Shown: positions 37,289 to 46,063, counted from the first letter of the stretch. The stretch: DNA of 53,237 nucleotides from Pirellula sp. (GCA_021736575.1 JAIPFP010000006.1:1-53237); one strand, 5' to 3'. Numbers and translations: made by a program. Notes: generated by a model not told the origin, from the sequence alone.

Positions 37289-38531
37289 TGTTGGCTATTT
37301 TCATCGGTCTGCCATTTCGGCTAGTAAATGTAGTTTCCAGCGAAATTCCTAAGCCATGGCATACCGATGCCATCAAATCCTCCGAGGAATACGGCTCCGT
37401 AACAACTTGCGTTCCATCCTCGTTGGTAGCTCCAACCGCTTTGCCGCCTTGGATACCAGCTCCCCCAACAACGACACTCCAAGCTCTCGCCCAGTGGTCG
37501 CGTCCCCCTTCTGCATTGATGCGTGGTGTTCTTGCGAATTCACCCATCCAAACAATAGCAGTGTCCTCCAACAGCCCACGTTGGCTAAGGTCGCCCACCA
37601 GTGCGCTCATGGCTTTATCGAGCGTTGGCAATCGATCATTCTCCAACGTCTGAAAAATCCGTTGGTGGTTGTCCCAGCCGCCCAAGTCAACTTCAACGAA
37701 CGGTACACCCGCTTCGACGAGTCGGCGAGCCAGCAAGCACCCCTGCCCGAAGCCATTCTTGCCATACTTCTCTTTTTCGGCCTCAGGCTCTTTCTCAACA
37801 TTAAAGGCTTCCATTTGAGCGCTGGTTAGCAAATCAAATGTCTTACCTAGCACCTTCCGATGGTCCTCCAAAACCGTACCTCGTTTTTGAGCGATAAACG
37901 AATTTTCAATGGTTTCCAAGGCATATCGTCTTTGGGCGAGTCGTTCCCCCTCTAACTTGGCCTCCATATTGCGGATACGTCCGGTACTCGACACATTGAA
38001 AGGTGCCCATGCCATTCCCAAGAACCCAGGTCCCTCGCTTGCTCCTCCAACCGACACAAATGGAGGAATCTCAAGGCCGGAACGTTGCCCCATGAGCTCG
38101 TGCGACATCACTGCACCGTAACTTGGATAATCCACATTCGCATCCGGGACATAGCCAGTATGCATATAATATCGGCCCCGATTGTGGTCCGCTTCGCGCG
38201 TGCTCATCGACCGAACGATACTCATGTGATGCATCTGCTTGGCCATCAGTGGCATATGCTCACAGATTTGCATGTCACCCGACGTCGAGATGGCCTTAAA
38301 CGGACCGCCGTTATCGGTTCCTGGCTTCAGGTCCCAAATATCCATACTGGACGGGCCACCACCCATCCAAAGCATGACACAGGACTTATGGTTTTTCTTT
38401 AGGGTATCCGCGTGCACTCGCAGCGAGTGCCCTAGCGACATCGATGATCCTAGCAGTGCACCGGCACCAGCCATGTGACTCATGAAATGCCGACGGTTCA
38501 TGCCGGATGGTGGAGCAAATCGAGACCACAT
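37257..38531 (-). CDS. DUF1501 family exported protein, second of the sigma operon
   Basis: A 424-residue sulfatase-fold protein with a Tat leader (MNRRHFMSHMAGAGALLGSS; ATG 38501 is an alternative start). Family segments are SCVMLWMGGGPSSMDIWDLK, GDMQICEHMPLMAKQMHHM, STREADHNRGRYYMHTGYVP, VWMGEFARTPRINAEGGRDH and WSVVVGGAGIQGGKAVG. It lies 79 bp after the DUF1549/1553 gene and overlaps the sigma-factor start by 32 bp, so it is tied to the sigma gene at translation level. The catalytic role, if any, is unknown. Confidence 0.92.
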   Translation of the reverse strand: MWSRFAPPSGMNRRHFMSHMAGAGALLGSSMSLGHSLRVHADTLKKNHKSCVMLWMGGGPSSMDIWDLKPGTDNGGPFKAISTSGDMQICEHMPLMAKQMHHMSIVRSMSTREADHNRGRYYMHTGYVPDANVDYPSYGAVMSHELMGQRSGLEIPPFVSVGGASEGPGFLGMAWAPFNVSSTGRIRNMEAKLEGERLAQRRYALETIENSFIAQKRGTVLEDHRKVLGKTFDLLTSAQMEAFNVEKEPEAEKEKYGKNGFGQGCLLARRLVEAGVPFVEVDLGGWDNHQRIFQTLENDRLPTLDKAMSALVGDLSQRGLLEDTAIVWMGEFARTPRINAEGGRDHWARAWSVVVGGAGIQGGKAVGATNEDGTQVVTEPYSSEDLMASVCHGLGISLETTFTSRNGRPMKIANSGKIIKDLFG

Positions 38532-38610
38532 TTTAATATTCCTTATGACCTTTTCGAACTACTTGTTGATTGAACATCCCGCAAATACTTGAACTACTAC
38601 ACTAGCCGCA

Positions 38611-40464
38611 CTAGTGATTAAAAATAAATTCATTGCTATTCAAAATTGCCCACCACATATCCTGAAGCATTCCACCTACTTCATTTTTCCTTTTCACTAG
38701 TATCTGTTGGGCCACGCTGACTTCTTCCGGTTTTGGCCGTCTGCCTAAACCAGCAATGAACAAATGCTGAATTTTGTCGGTGGGTGAACTTTTGGCCTGG
38801 GCAAGACCATGCAACCAACTCCCTGTTTCGAGGGAAATGGCTTCTTTGATCAAATCTCCGTTAAAAAGCATTAGGCTTTGTGGGATCGAGCCGTTGAAGG
38901 TTGTTGTCTCATCACCTTCATCGGTTCCGAAAGCGATGACGAACTGCTTCATCCATTCTTCGCGTCGTCGCTGTTGCTCCTCAAGGCTTCCTTTGCGGTT
39001 GGCTTGTGTCGCTACGGAAAGCGACTGATAAAGTTGCTCTGCCCCCATTTGACGCGTGTAAAAGTGAGAAAACTTAGGCGGATCACCCAACGAAGGTTCA
39101 TCGGACGAATTGTCTTTGGTGATTCTCGAAGAAACCTGATAAGGTTGAGACATCGTGATCCAAACAATCAGTTGTTTGAGGTCGTAACTTGTGTTTCGGA
39201 AGTCCTTGGCAAGCTCATCGAACAACTGCGGCTGGGTGGTGGGGTTGTGTGGCCCAAGATCGTCTATTGGTTTGGTGAATCCATAACCCAAGAAATGAGC
39301 CCACATCCGATTCACAATGGCTTTGTCCAAGAATGGACTCTCCATCATGAGCTTGCCCAGCTCGTCCCGACGATTGACTTGACTAACATAACCGCTTTTG
39401 CCAATCTCCGTGCCATCTAGAAATACCGGGTAAGCGACTTTGGTTAACCCATTTCGAAGCGAGTAGTAGATTTCCGCTTTTTCCGCGTTGCTACCCTTCC
39501 CTGAAAAGTCTTCATTGACCAATTCAACGTGATCCACATCGCGATTGACCGACCCAGGCACAAACTTTCTTAGAGCACGAGTCTGTCGAAAGAACGCGTT
39601 GAACTCCCAAAACTTTTGCTGCTTCCACTGGTTGAACGGATGGTTATGACATTGGGTGCACTGCACTTGAAGTCCCAAAAAGATTCGCGATACCGCCGCA
39701 GTCGCTTGAGTGCCATCTTCTTCATTGACTTTCATCGCCAAAAAATTGGTGGCACCATTGAATCCCTCGACACCAGGCTTCGTCGCACCGCTGGCAGTCA
39801 CCAGTTCCAAAACCATCTCATTGTAGGGCTTGTTACGGGCGAAGCAGTCTCGCAAATACTTTTGCATCCCTTCGCGGTTGGTCAGACTGCGGTTCTCCAT
39901 CCCGCCGTTTCGTCCTATCAAAACATTCGTCCAAACGGTTGACCAATTGTTAGCATATTCCTCGGTATAGCGATCTTCATTGATCAATCGATTCACGAGC
40001 GAAAAACGCTTGTCAGGCGCCTTGTCCTTCGCGAACTCAGAGAATTCTTCAAAACTGGGGATTCTGCCTATCACGTCCAGAAACACTCTACGGCACCACT
40101 TCAAATCGTCCTCGACCGGTGATGGCTTGATGCCAAACTCGGACCAATTCGCGGACATCGACAGATCGATTTTCTCTACTTGTTTTGGAAGTGTTACACG
40201 CTTTGCGTCCTTTCGGACCGCTGCCTTCACCGCAGGTTCGTCCCCGAAGGTAAAACCAACACTAAGTACTAGCGAGAGCACATACGCGACGCCCAACACA
40301 GTCCTGCAAGCATCCGCTCGCCTCGAAACATCCGCTCGTTGCCAAACTTTTCTAGGCCAAACGTTTCTAGGCCAAACGTTTCTAGGCCAAACGTTTCTAG
40401 ACCAAACGTTTCTAGAAACTTCAGCGAAAAAAGTTATAGTGAGTTTTTGAGAAATTCCTGCCAT
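38611..40464 (-). CDS. DUF1549/DUF1553 family exported protein, head of the sigma operon
   Basis: A 617-residue protein if started at ATG 40464. The first 50 residues contain four RNVWP-like repeats encoded by 15-bp direct repeats, and the hydrophobic segment VLGVAYVLSLVLSVGFTFG comes only at 56-74; a GTG at 40299 would give a normal signal peptide and leave the repeats non-coding. DUF1549 is at about 90-310 (KWCRRVFLDVIGRIPSFEEF; YANNWSTVWTNVLIGRNGG; VQCTQCHNHPFNQW), DUF1553 at about 370-610 (LGKLMMESPFLDKAIVNRMW; GYGFTKPIDDLGPHNP; QSLMLFNGDLI; GRRPKPEE). There is no N-terminal cytochrome module, unlike the relative at 29.4 kb. First gene of the four-gene operon. Confidence 0.88.
   Translation of the reverse strand: MAGISQKLTITFFAEVSRNVWSRNVWPRNVWPRNVWPRKVWQRADVSRRADACRTVLGVAYVLSLVLSVGFTFGDEPAVKAAVRKDAKRVTLPKQVEKIDLSMSANWSEFGIKPSPVEDDLKWCRRVFLDVIGRIPSFEEFSEFAKDKAPDKRFSLVNRLINEDRYTEEYANNWSTVWTNVLIGRNGGMENRSLTNREGMQKYLRDCFARNKPYNEMVLELVTASGATKPGVEGFNGATNFLAMKVNEEDGTQATAAVSRIFLGLQVQCTQCHNHPFNQWKQQKFWEFNAFFRQTRALRKFVPGSVNRDVDHVELVNEDFSGKGSNAEKAEIYYSLRNGLTKVAYPVFLDGTEIGKSGYVSQVNRRDELGKLMMESPFLDKAIVNRMWAHFLGYGFTKPIDDLGPHNPTTQPQLFDELAKDFRNTSYDLKQLIVWITMSQPYQVSSRITKDNSSDEPSLGDPPKFSHFYTRQMGAEQLYQSLSVATQANRKGSLEEQQRRREEWMKQFVIAFGTDEGDETTTFNGSIPQSLMLFNGDLIKEAISLETGSWLHGLAQAKSSPTDKIQHLFIAGLGRRPKPEEVSVAQQILVKRKNEVGGMLQDMWWAILNSNEFIFNH
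40341..40415. repeat. Five direct 15-bp repeats carrying AAACGTTT
   Basis: Units GCCAAACGTTTCTAG occupy 40341-40355 (one change), 40356-40370, 40371-40385, 40386-40400 and 40401-40415 (first base changed). Each holds the 8-bp palindrome AAACGTTT and a CTAG at the junction. They lie at the very start of the DUF1549/1553 frame or just upstream if GTG 40299 is the true start, and therefore may be a regulatory iteron array rather than protein-coding. Confidence 0.88.
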
Positions 40465-40655
40465 GTCCGTTTGCTCGGTTGGTGAAGATTTTCGAGAATG
40501 CTCGTCCGTCTGATTTTAGGAGCGAGAAACGCAGTCTGATTGTACTCAATTCCTATGAGAACGAATCGCAAATTGAGCCATTCCTTGACGCCAAACCGAT
40601 CCGAAACCGAATCTACCCTTGTTTTTTACAAGGTTTTGACAATGCTAGAGACACT

Positions 40656-42143
40656 ATGACAGAACAAGAATTTCTCACGCACCATCAGCTTACCCGCAAC
40701 CCTTTCGCCGACGAAGACGCTCAAACGGATTCTGTTTTTCGGGAATTCTGCATTTCGGGCACTTTTCACCCCTCTTGGAGCAAGGTGATTGGCGACTCCA
40801 AACAACCCGCGACCGCGGTGGTTTTTGGCTCGAAAGGGTCTGGGAAAACAGCAATGCGGCTCCAGTTGATGCGTCACATAACGGCCCACAACGAGCAGTT
40901 CCCCGAGCAGCGAGTATTCCTAGTCGAGTACGCTGATTTCAACGGATACCTTGGCGCACTCCAAGAACATTTGCCCGCCCGTCAGCAATCCTATCCAGAC
41001 AAAGTGCTTAACTCGCTTCGATTATGGGATCATATGGATGCGATCCTAAGCCAAGGTGTCACGCAACTCGTGGACCGGATCTTGCAAACCAATGCGAGTA
41101 ACAACATTCCCGCCATGAGTGTGCGACAGGACGCAATCGACCGTCTTGATCGAGGCCAACGTCGCGATCTACTCCTGCTCACTGCTGCATATGATCATTC
41201 GAAAACGGGAACGCTGCACGATCGCTTTGCCGCCGTAGGAAAACGCCTTCGATTCTTTTCACCCAACACATGGATACCTGTGGCAATCGGTGTCGGGTTA
41301 AGCGCTCTGGCTCTTTGGCTTTCCTACTTTCTCTATCAATCTGATTCGGATTGGCTCAAGTACTTGGTCTGGCTATTGCCTGCCGCTTTAGCCTTGGCAT
41401 GGGGCATGTTCGGTTACCGATGGTTTCGGCACCAATTGCTCGCGATTCGAGTCTGTAAAAATCTTCGTGTTCTAAAACGCGATCAAGGCCAACTCAGGCA
41501 ATTACTGATGCAGTTCTCGGATACCGAGTTAGATGAACAACCACTCCCGCAATCGCAACGTTGCGATGATCGCTATGCTCTCTTGGAAAAGCTGCAACTG
41601 CTGCTGCGTTCCCTCGGGTTCCCTGGCATGATCGTGATTGTGGATCGAGTGGATGAACCTGAACTGGTGAACGGCCAAGCGGAACGCATGAAGCAATTGG
41701 TCTGGCCCTTGCTCGACAACAAACTTCTCAAACACGATGACTTTGGTATCAAACTGTTGTTGCCGAGCGAGTTGCATTACTTTATCGAACGCGAAACCCG
41801 AGAATTCCACGAGCGGGCTCGGCTCGACAAACAAAACGTTGTCGCATCGTTCGATTGGACCGGCGAAGCCCTATATGACTTGCTCGCGTCTCGAATGTGG
41901 GCTTGCGCCACTACAGACGCTCGACCGAGTCCCCGAGATTTCTTCGATGCCGATCTAACCGAATCCCGCTTTATCGCTGCCTTACAATCGCTTACCACAC
42001 CGCGCAACGTTTTCCGATTCTTGTATCGCTTGATCACCGAACATTGCAAACGTTATCGATCGGAAACACCACAATTCAAAATATCGTCCGATCTTTTTGA
42101 GTCCACTCTCGCTGTCGTTCAAGCGGAAGATCGCCGGCAATAA
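40656..42143 (+). CDS. KAP-like P-loop NTPase with two membrane helices
   Basis: A 495-residue protein from ATG 40656; the frame opens at 40479 but the extra residues show no domain, and a small hairpin (40617-40633) precedes the ATG. Residues 57-65 are the Walker A loop FGSKGSGKT. Two membrane helices follow at about 205-228 and 233-255, and the Walker B-like strand GMIVIVDRVDE is at about 323-333. Membrane segments inserted between Walker A and B are the hallmark of KAP-family NTPases, so this is the best match; a STAND-like AAA protein is the alternative. It is divergent from the sigma operon and stops one base before the start of an exported protein gene. Confidence 0.78.
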   Translation: MTEQEFLTHHQLTRNPFADEDAQTDSVFREFCISGTFHPSWSKVIGDSKQPATAVVFGSKGSGKTAMRLQLMRHITAHNEQFPEQRVFLVEYADFNGYLGALQEHLPARQQSYPDKVLNSLRLWDHMDAILSQGVTQLVDRILQTNASNNIPAMSVRQDAIDRLDRGQRRDLLLLTAAYDHSKTGTLHDRFAAVGKRLRFFSPNTWIPVAIGVGLSALALWLSYFLYQSDSDWLKYLVWLLPAALALAWGMFGYRWFRHQLLAIRVCKNLRVLKRDQGQLRQLLMQFSDTELDEQPLPQSQRCDDRYALLEKLQLLLRSLGFPGMIVIVDRVDEPELVNGQAERMKQLVWPLLDNKLLKHDDFGIKLLLPSELHYFIERETREFHERARLDKQNVVASFDWTGEALYDLLASRMWACATTDARPSPRDFFDADLTESRFIAALQSLTTPRNVFRFLYRLITEHCKRYRSETPQFKISSDLFESTLAVVQAEDRRQ

Positions 42144-42144
42144 A

Positions 42145-43248
42145 ATGAATCGTTGCAATAAGGACCGTTCGAGCATTCCCTTTCTGATATCGAGTGTATG
42201 CATAGCTCTGCTGGCAACCGTTCACTCGTTTGCAGAACAACCTTTGCAAACTGCAACACTCCAACCACAACAGGGCTCTGTGTCGTCGCCATTGCAGTCG
42301 ATGATCCAAACCACACTCGAAAGCAATCTCAAGAATCGATCTCTCGACAAAGACCGCAACGGTGCTTGGCAAGTGATTCATGGGGCCGTCGCCTACGGAG
42401 CGTCCTTGCCACTCACAGTCGAAGGCAAAGAACTTCTGGCAATCGATTATTTGTTGGATGGTGGCGAGATTCAAGGTTGGGAACTTTCCATCGGGCCCGT
42501 TTTACCTGCAACCAAGAAACCCGGAATCATCGCAAGAGTCGATGCCGGAAGCTTCATTGGACAAGGGCACCCGGACCAGTGGTTGGGCTACTTCTCTCAA
42601 ATCCCTCTGTCGCTTGATCGCAAGGTCGTTGTCAGCGGTCAGTCGTTGCAATTGATGGACTGGGCTAGGCAGGCTCAGTGGGATGTTCCCAACAATTCAT
42701 TTCGCGAATATTCGTGGACATTGATTGCGTTGACCAACTTTTTCCCTCAGGATCTGAACTGGCAAGCAAGTGATGGAAACACATGGACGCTCGAACCCTT
42801 GGTCCGATTCGAAGCCCAACAAGACTTAACCGATAGTCCTTGCGGTGGGATGCATCGACTGATGGGACTTGCTCATGCAGTTCGATACCGACAACGCCTC
42901 AAAGGGAGTATGGATCAAGGCTGGTTGATGGCCAAAACTGCCGTCGATTCGGCGATCGCGTCGGCTCGCAAATTTCAAAACTCCGATGGTTCCTTCTCAA
43001 CGAATTACACGTCGCGACCAGGAAACACGGTTGACCTGAGCGCCTGTATCAGCGCTACCGGTCATACGTTGGAGTTTTTAGCGTATGCAGTGGACGAAAA
43101 GGAACTCACGCAACCTTGGATGGAAAGAGCGGTTTCGCGGCTTTGTTCGATGCTGAAAGCCAGCGAGCAGATTGATCTAGAGTGCGGAGGAACCTATCAT
43201 GCACTGGCTGGACTCCAACTCTATCATCGGCGACGATTCGATCGATAG
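42145..43248 (+). CDS. Exported protein, possible alpha/alpha-toroid fold
   Basis: A 367-residue protein from ATG 42145, one base after the NTPase stop, which implies coupling. Residues 1-30 are a signal peptide (IPFLISSVCIALLATVHSFA). The C-terminal part contains ARKFQNSDGSFSTNYTS and LSACISATGHTLEFLAYAVDE, resembling the repeats of squalene-cyclase/prenyltransferase-like toroids (QxxDGSF). No catalytic DxDD motif was found, so enzymatic activity is unsupported. The role may be linked with the NTPase. Confidence 0.72.
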   Translation: MNRCNKDRSSIPFLISSVCIALLATVHSFAEQPLQTATLQPQQGSVSSPLQSMIQTTLESNLKNRSLDKDRNGAWQVIHGAVAYGASLPLTVEGKELLAIDYLLDGGEIQGWELSIGPVLPATKKPGIIARVDAGSFIGQGHPDQWLGYFSQIPLSLDRKVVVSGQSLQLMDWARQAQWDVPNNSFREYSWTLIALTNFFPQDLNWQASDGNTWTLEPLVRFEAQQDLTDSPCGGMHRLMGLAHAVRYRQRLKGSMDQGWLMAKTAVDSAIASARKFQNSDGSFSTNYTSRPGNTVDLSACISATGHTLEFLAYAVDEKELTQPWMERAVSRLCSMLKASEQIDLECGGTYHALAGLQLYHRRRFDR

Positions 43249-43298
43249 CGAATTCCCCCACTCTATTTCCCCCACTCTATCGATTTCGAAAAACGGAA

Positions 43299-44246
43299 AT
43301 GCAAACAAGAAAACTCGGTAATTCCGACCTGCACATTACCCCGGTTGGAATCGGCGCTTGGGCGATGGGGGGTTCTGGATGGGCGTTTTCGTGGAGCCAT
43401 CAAGAAGACAAGGATTCGATTGACGCAATTCATGCAGCCTTGGACGCGGGCATAAACTGGATTGATACCGCGGCGGTATACGGTCTTGGACATTCCGAAG
43501 AAGTCGTAGCGAAAGCCCTGGCTTCGTACCGCGGCAAGAAACCGTATGTCTTCACCAAATGCGAGAGAGCATGGGATTCCAATCGTCAGATTGTCAAATC
43601 CCTCAAGCCAGACTCCATTCGAGCCGAATGCGAAGCCAGCTTGAAACGCCTCAATGTCGACGTAATCGATCTTTATCAAATTCACTGGCCAGAGCCGGAT
43701 GAAGATATCGAACTCGGTTGGTCGACGCTCGTCGATTTGCAGCAGGAAGGGAAGCTTCGATGGATCGGTGTTTCGAATTTTAGCGTTTCTCAAATGAAAC
43801 GCTTGCAAGCAATTGCACCGATCACTTCCCTACAACCTCCCTACTCATTGATTCGTCCAGAAGCCGAGTTGGAACTCTTGCCCTATGCGATCGAGAATAA
43901 CATTGGCGTTATCGTATATTCTCCGATGGGCTCTGGAATGCTCAGCGGTTCGATGACGCGAGAACGAATCGCAAGTCTTCCTCCAGACGATTGGCGTAAT
44001 CGAAATGCGCACTTTCAAGAGCCGCTCTTGTCGAAGAATTTAGTAGTTGCAGAGCGTCTGAAAGAAATGGGAAATCAACTTGGCAAGAAAGCGGGAGAGC
44101 TCGCGATCGCCTACGTTTTGCGGAACCCAGCGGTAACGGCTGCCATCGTGGGATTTCGAAACGCTGCTCAAGTTCGAGAACTCGCCGGGGCGATGGACTA
44201 TCGTTTGCCTGACGACCTCCTGTCGGAACTTAGCACATCGGGTTGA
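43299..44246 (+). CDS. Aldo/keto reductase
   Basis: A 315-residue NADPH-dependent carbonyl reductase from ATG 43299; the frame opens at 43182 within the preceding gene. The N-terminus MQTRKLGNSDLHITPVGIGA is typical. The catalytic tetrad is Asp56 and Tyr61 (WIDTAAVYGLGHSEE), Lys87 (VFTKCER) and His129 (LYQIHWPEPD). The C-terminal LAIAYVLRNPAVTAAIVGFR holds the cofactor contact region. Substrate unknown. The last codons and stop lie in the left end of the palindromic element copy B. Confidence 0.94.
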   Translation: MQTRKLGNSDLHITPVGIGAWAMGGSGWAFSWSHQEDKDSIDAIHAALDAGINWIDTAAVYGLGHSEEVVAKALASYRGKKPYVFTKCERAWDSNRQIVKSLKPDSIRAECEASLKRLNVDVIDLYQIHWPEPDEDIELGWSTLVDLQQEGKLRWIGVSNFSVSQMKRLQAIAPITSLQPPYSLIRPEAELELLPYAIENNIGVIVYSPMGSGMLSGSMTRERIASLPPDDWRNRNAHFQEPLLSKNLVVAERLKEMGNQLGKKAGELAIAYVLRNPAVTAAIVGFRNAAQVRELAGAMDYRLPDDLLSELSTSG

Positions 44247-44378
44247 GTCTTCGAGTGAAACAAACTGGTAGCCGAAGGGCGCTAGCCCCGGTTCTCGACG
44301 AATGTCGAGCAATTGGAAAACCGGGGCTATCGCCCAACGGCTAATTGGGTTGAAAAACCGTTGCGAATGTGATTAGCG
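44229..44378. repeat. Palindromic interspersed element, copy B
   Basis: This is the second copy of the element at 11311-11460. The flanks match (GAGTCTTCGAGTGAAACAAA and right-hand GGGCTATCGCCCAACGGC), as do the arms at 44271-44293 and 44319-44341. The 25-nt loop at 44294-44318 is the reverse complement of copy A's loop at 24 of 25 positions. Terminal inverted ends are more degenerate than in copy A. The stop codon of the aldo/keto reductase (44244-44246) lies inside. The element separates two convergent genes. Confidence 0.87.
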
Positions 44379-44463
44379 ACGTGTGTCAGGCTAACCCCGT
44401 AAATTCGCGAAGGACAGAACATTGTCGTCGTTTGCTCCGCTCGTGTTACGCTTGCGAGATGAG

Positions 44464-45522
44464 TCACGCTTGCGAGATGACGGCAAGGTCTGCGGCCCAC
44501 GCCTCAATGAGCGATGCGGGACTGACCATTCGGTCCAGGTGTTCGCGGGCTTCCATGCATCGCTGTACTGCTGCGACAAAGGAGCTACTTCCTAGAGTCA
44601 GCAAATGGCCGTATCGTTCCACTGCAGCCGGTCGACTCGCTTCGTTGTCGATCTCAGCCAAAATCGTGCGCATGCCGACTCGATAGAAGTTGAGTGCGAA
44701 GTCCAAAATGACTTTGAGTCTTTCGCGACGTGGTTGTGACTCAGTTCCGACCGATTCCATGTTCCCTTGGACCGCTTTGGCGAGTTTCGTGAAATCGAGC
44801 GGCCGTTGTTTCAATTGGCGAAATAGCTCCAACCGAAATGCTCTCAGTTCTTCGTTAGTCCAGTTCGCGACCGCAGCCATCGACCCGTCTGCTTGCGTAG
44901 CAATTGTTAATGCGTCTTCAATGTTATCTGCGATGCCATGCCGGAGAATCAATTGCGATAGTTCATCGCTCGTCAGTGGCTGAAACCGAACCATTTGGCA
45001 GCGAGATCGAATGGTGGGCAACTGCCTTTGCACGCTGGTACTTATCAAGAAAATGAGCGATCCAGGTGGTGGTTCTTCCAGCGTCTTGAGCAAACTATTT
45101 GCCCCTTCTTCTGCAATCGTATCCGCATCATCGATGATCGCAATCTTGCGTCGGCCAGAGTAGGGCTTCATGCGCAATTCGTAACACAAACCCTCTCGCA
45201 TCCTCATCTCGCCTTCACCTACCAATTGCTCCATGATTAAGGCTGTCTTATCAGGGCGGCGTGCAATTTCAAGCAGGTCCGGATGGGTGCTGGCATCGAT
45301 CTGCGCGCATGCTTCACAATGGCAGCACGGGGCGAAATTCGACGGATCGCTACCGGTGCATAGCATGGTCTTTGCTAGGAGTCGAGCAAAGGTTCGTTTG
45401 CCAATTCCCTCGGGCCCGACCATCAAGAAAGTGCTAGCCAGACGGTTGTCTCGGATCGCATTGCGAAACCATGATTGCTGCTTTTCATGGCCGAGAAAAG
45501 AGTTCCAGTCCTTTTGAATCAT
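44464..45522 (-). CDS. holB: DNA polymerase III delta' subunit (clamp loader)
   Basis: A 352-residue AAA+ protein from ATG 45522; an upstream ATG at 45558 would overlap the preceding gene. Walker A-like GPEGIGKRTFA is at 37-47, a zinc module has Cys at 55, 66/67, 69 and 72, Walker B-like KIAIIDDADTI follows, then NSLLKTLEEPPPGS and the SRC arginine-finger motif TIRSRCQ. These are clamp-loader hallmarks; delta' lengths are about 330. The subunit helps load the DnaN ring. It is the last gene of the minus run DoxX-like, Gfo/Idh/MocA, LemA-like, holB. Confidence 0.93.
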   Translation of the reverse strand: MIQKDWNSFLGHEKQQSWFRNAIRDNRLASTFLMVGPEGIGKRTFARLLAKTMLCTGSDPSNFAPCCHCEACAQIDASTHPDLLEIARRPDKTALIMEQLVGEGEMRMREGLCYELRMKPYSGRRKIAIIDDADTIAEEGANSLLKTLEEPPPGSLIFLISTSVQRQLPTIRSRCQMVRFQPLTSDELSQLILRHGIADNIEDALTIATQADGSMAAVANWTNEELRAFRLELFRQLKQRPLDFTKLAKAVQGNMESVGTESQPRRERLKVILDFALNFYRVGMRTILAEIDNEASRPAAVERYGHLLTLGSSSFVAAVQRCMEAREHLDRMVSPASLIEAWAADLAVISQA

Positions 45523-45532
45523 CTTAGGTTCG

Positions 45533-46063
45533 CTAATGTCCGTTCGGACGTGGATCAAAAATGGGCGGCAGTTTGAGCCTCAATCCGCTTATGGTAAGCC
45601 ATCCGATCATACCATCTTGAACTTGTTTTCGCTGCTGGTCCGCGTCAATCAGTTTCGACAAGGCGGGTCGTTCAAAATCTTTAAGGTTCCAGGCATCATT
45701 ACCGACAGCCAAAGCAATCTTCCCTTCCAATTGAGCGGCCGCGACAGATTGCCGGTCAAACTGGCTGGTCAATTCGAACTCCGCTCGGAGTCGTGAGATT
45801 TCACTCCTCTCGGAATCGCTGGTTTTCAGATCGTCGAAGGTGGTGATCGCAAGATCGTAGCGTCGCCTCAGTTCTTGAGAAGCGTTTGGCCAAAGCGAAC
45901 GCACTACTTCCAAGCGATCCATGATCGTTTGGAATCTTCTACCAACAGCGAAGGTCAATGAACCGATGATCATAAGAGCAACCACGAATATTAAAACAAA
46001 AACGCGGCCAGGGATGCCGCGCGTTTGTTTTGCATTAGGAATTACAACCGATTCCAAGGTCAC
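45533..46063 (-). CDS. Small membrane protein with LemA-like pattern
   Basis: A 176-residue protein with one membrane helix at about 20-40 (VFVLIFVVALMIIGSLTFAV). The segment after it (FQTIMDRLEVVRSLWPNASQELRRRYDLAITTF) follows the LemA pattern of a helix with paired aromatic and RRxDL residues, and is otherwise helical. The match is weak. It shares ATGA with the preceding Gfo/Idh/MocA gene and is 10 bp upstream of holB, so it sits in one operon. Function unknown. Confidence 0.62.
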   Translation of the reverse strand: MTLESVVIPNAKQTRGIPGRVFVLIFVVALMIIGSLTFAVGRRFQTIMDRLEVVRSLWPNASQELRRRYDLAITTFDDLKTSDSERSEISRLRAEFELTSQFDRQSVAAAQLEGKIALAVGNDAWNLKDFERPALSKLIDADQQRKQVQDGMIGWLTISGLRLKLPPIFDPRPNGH

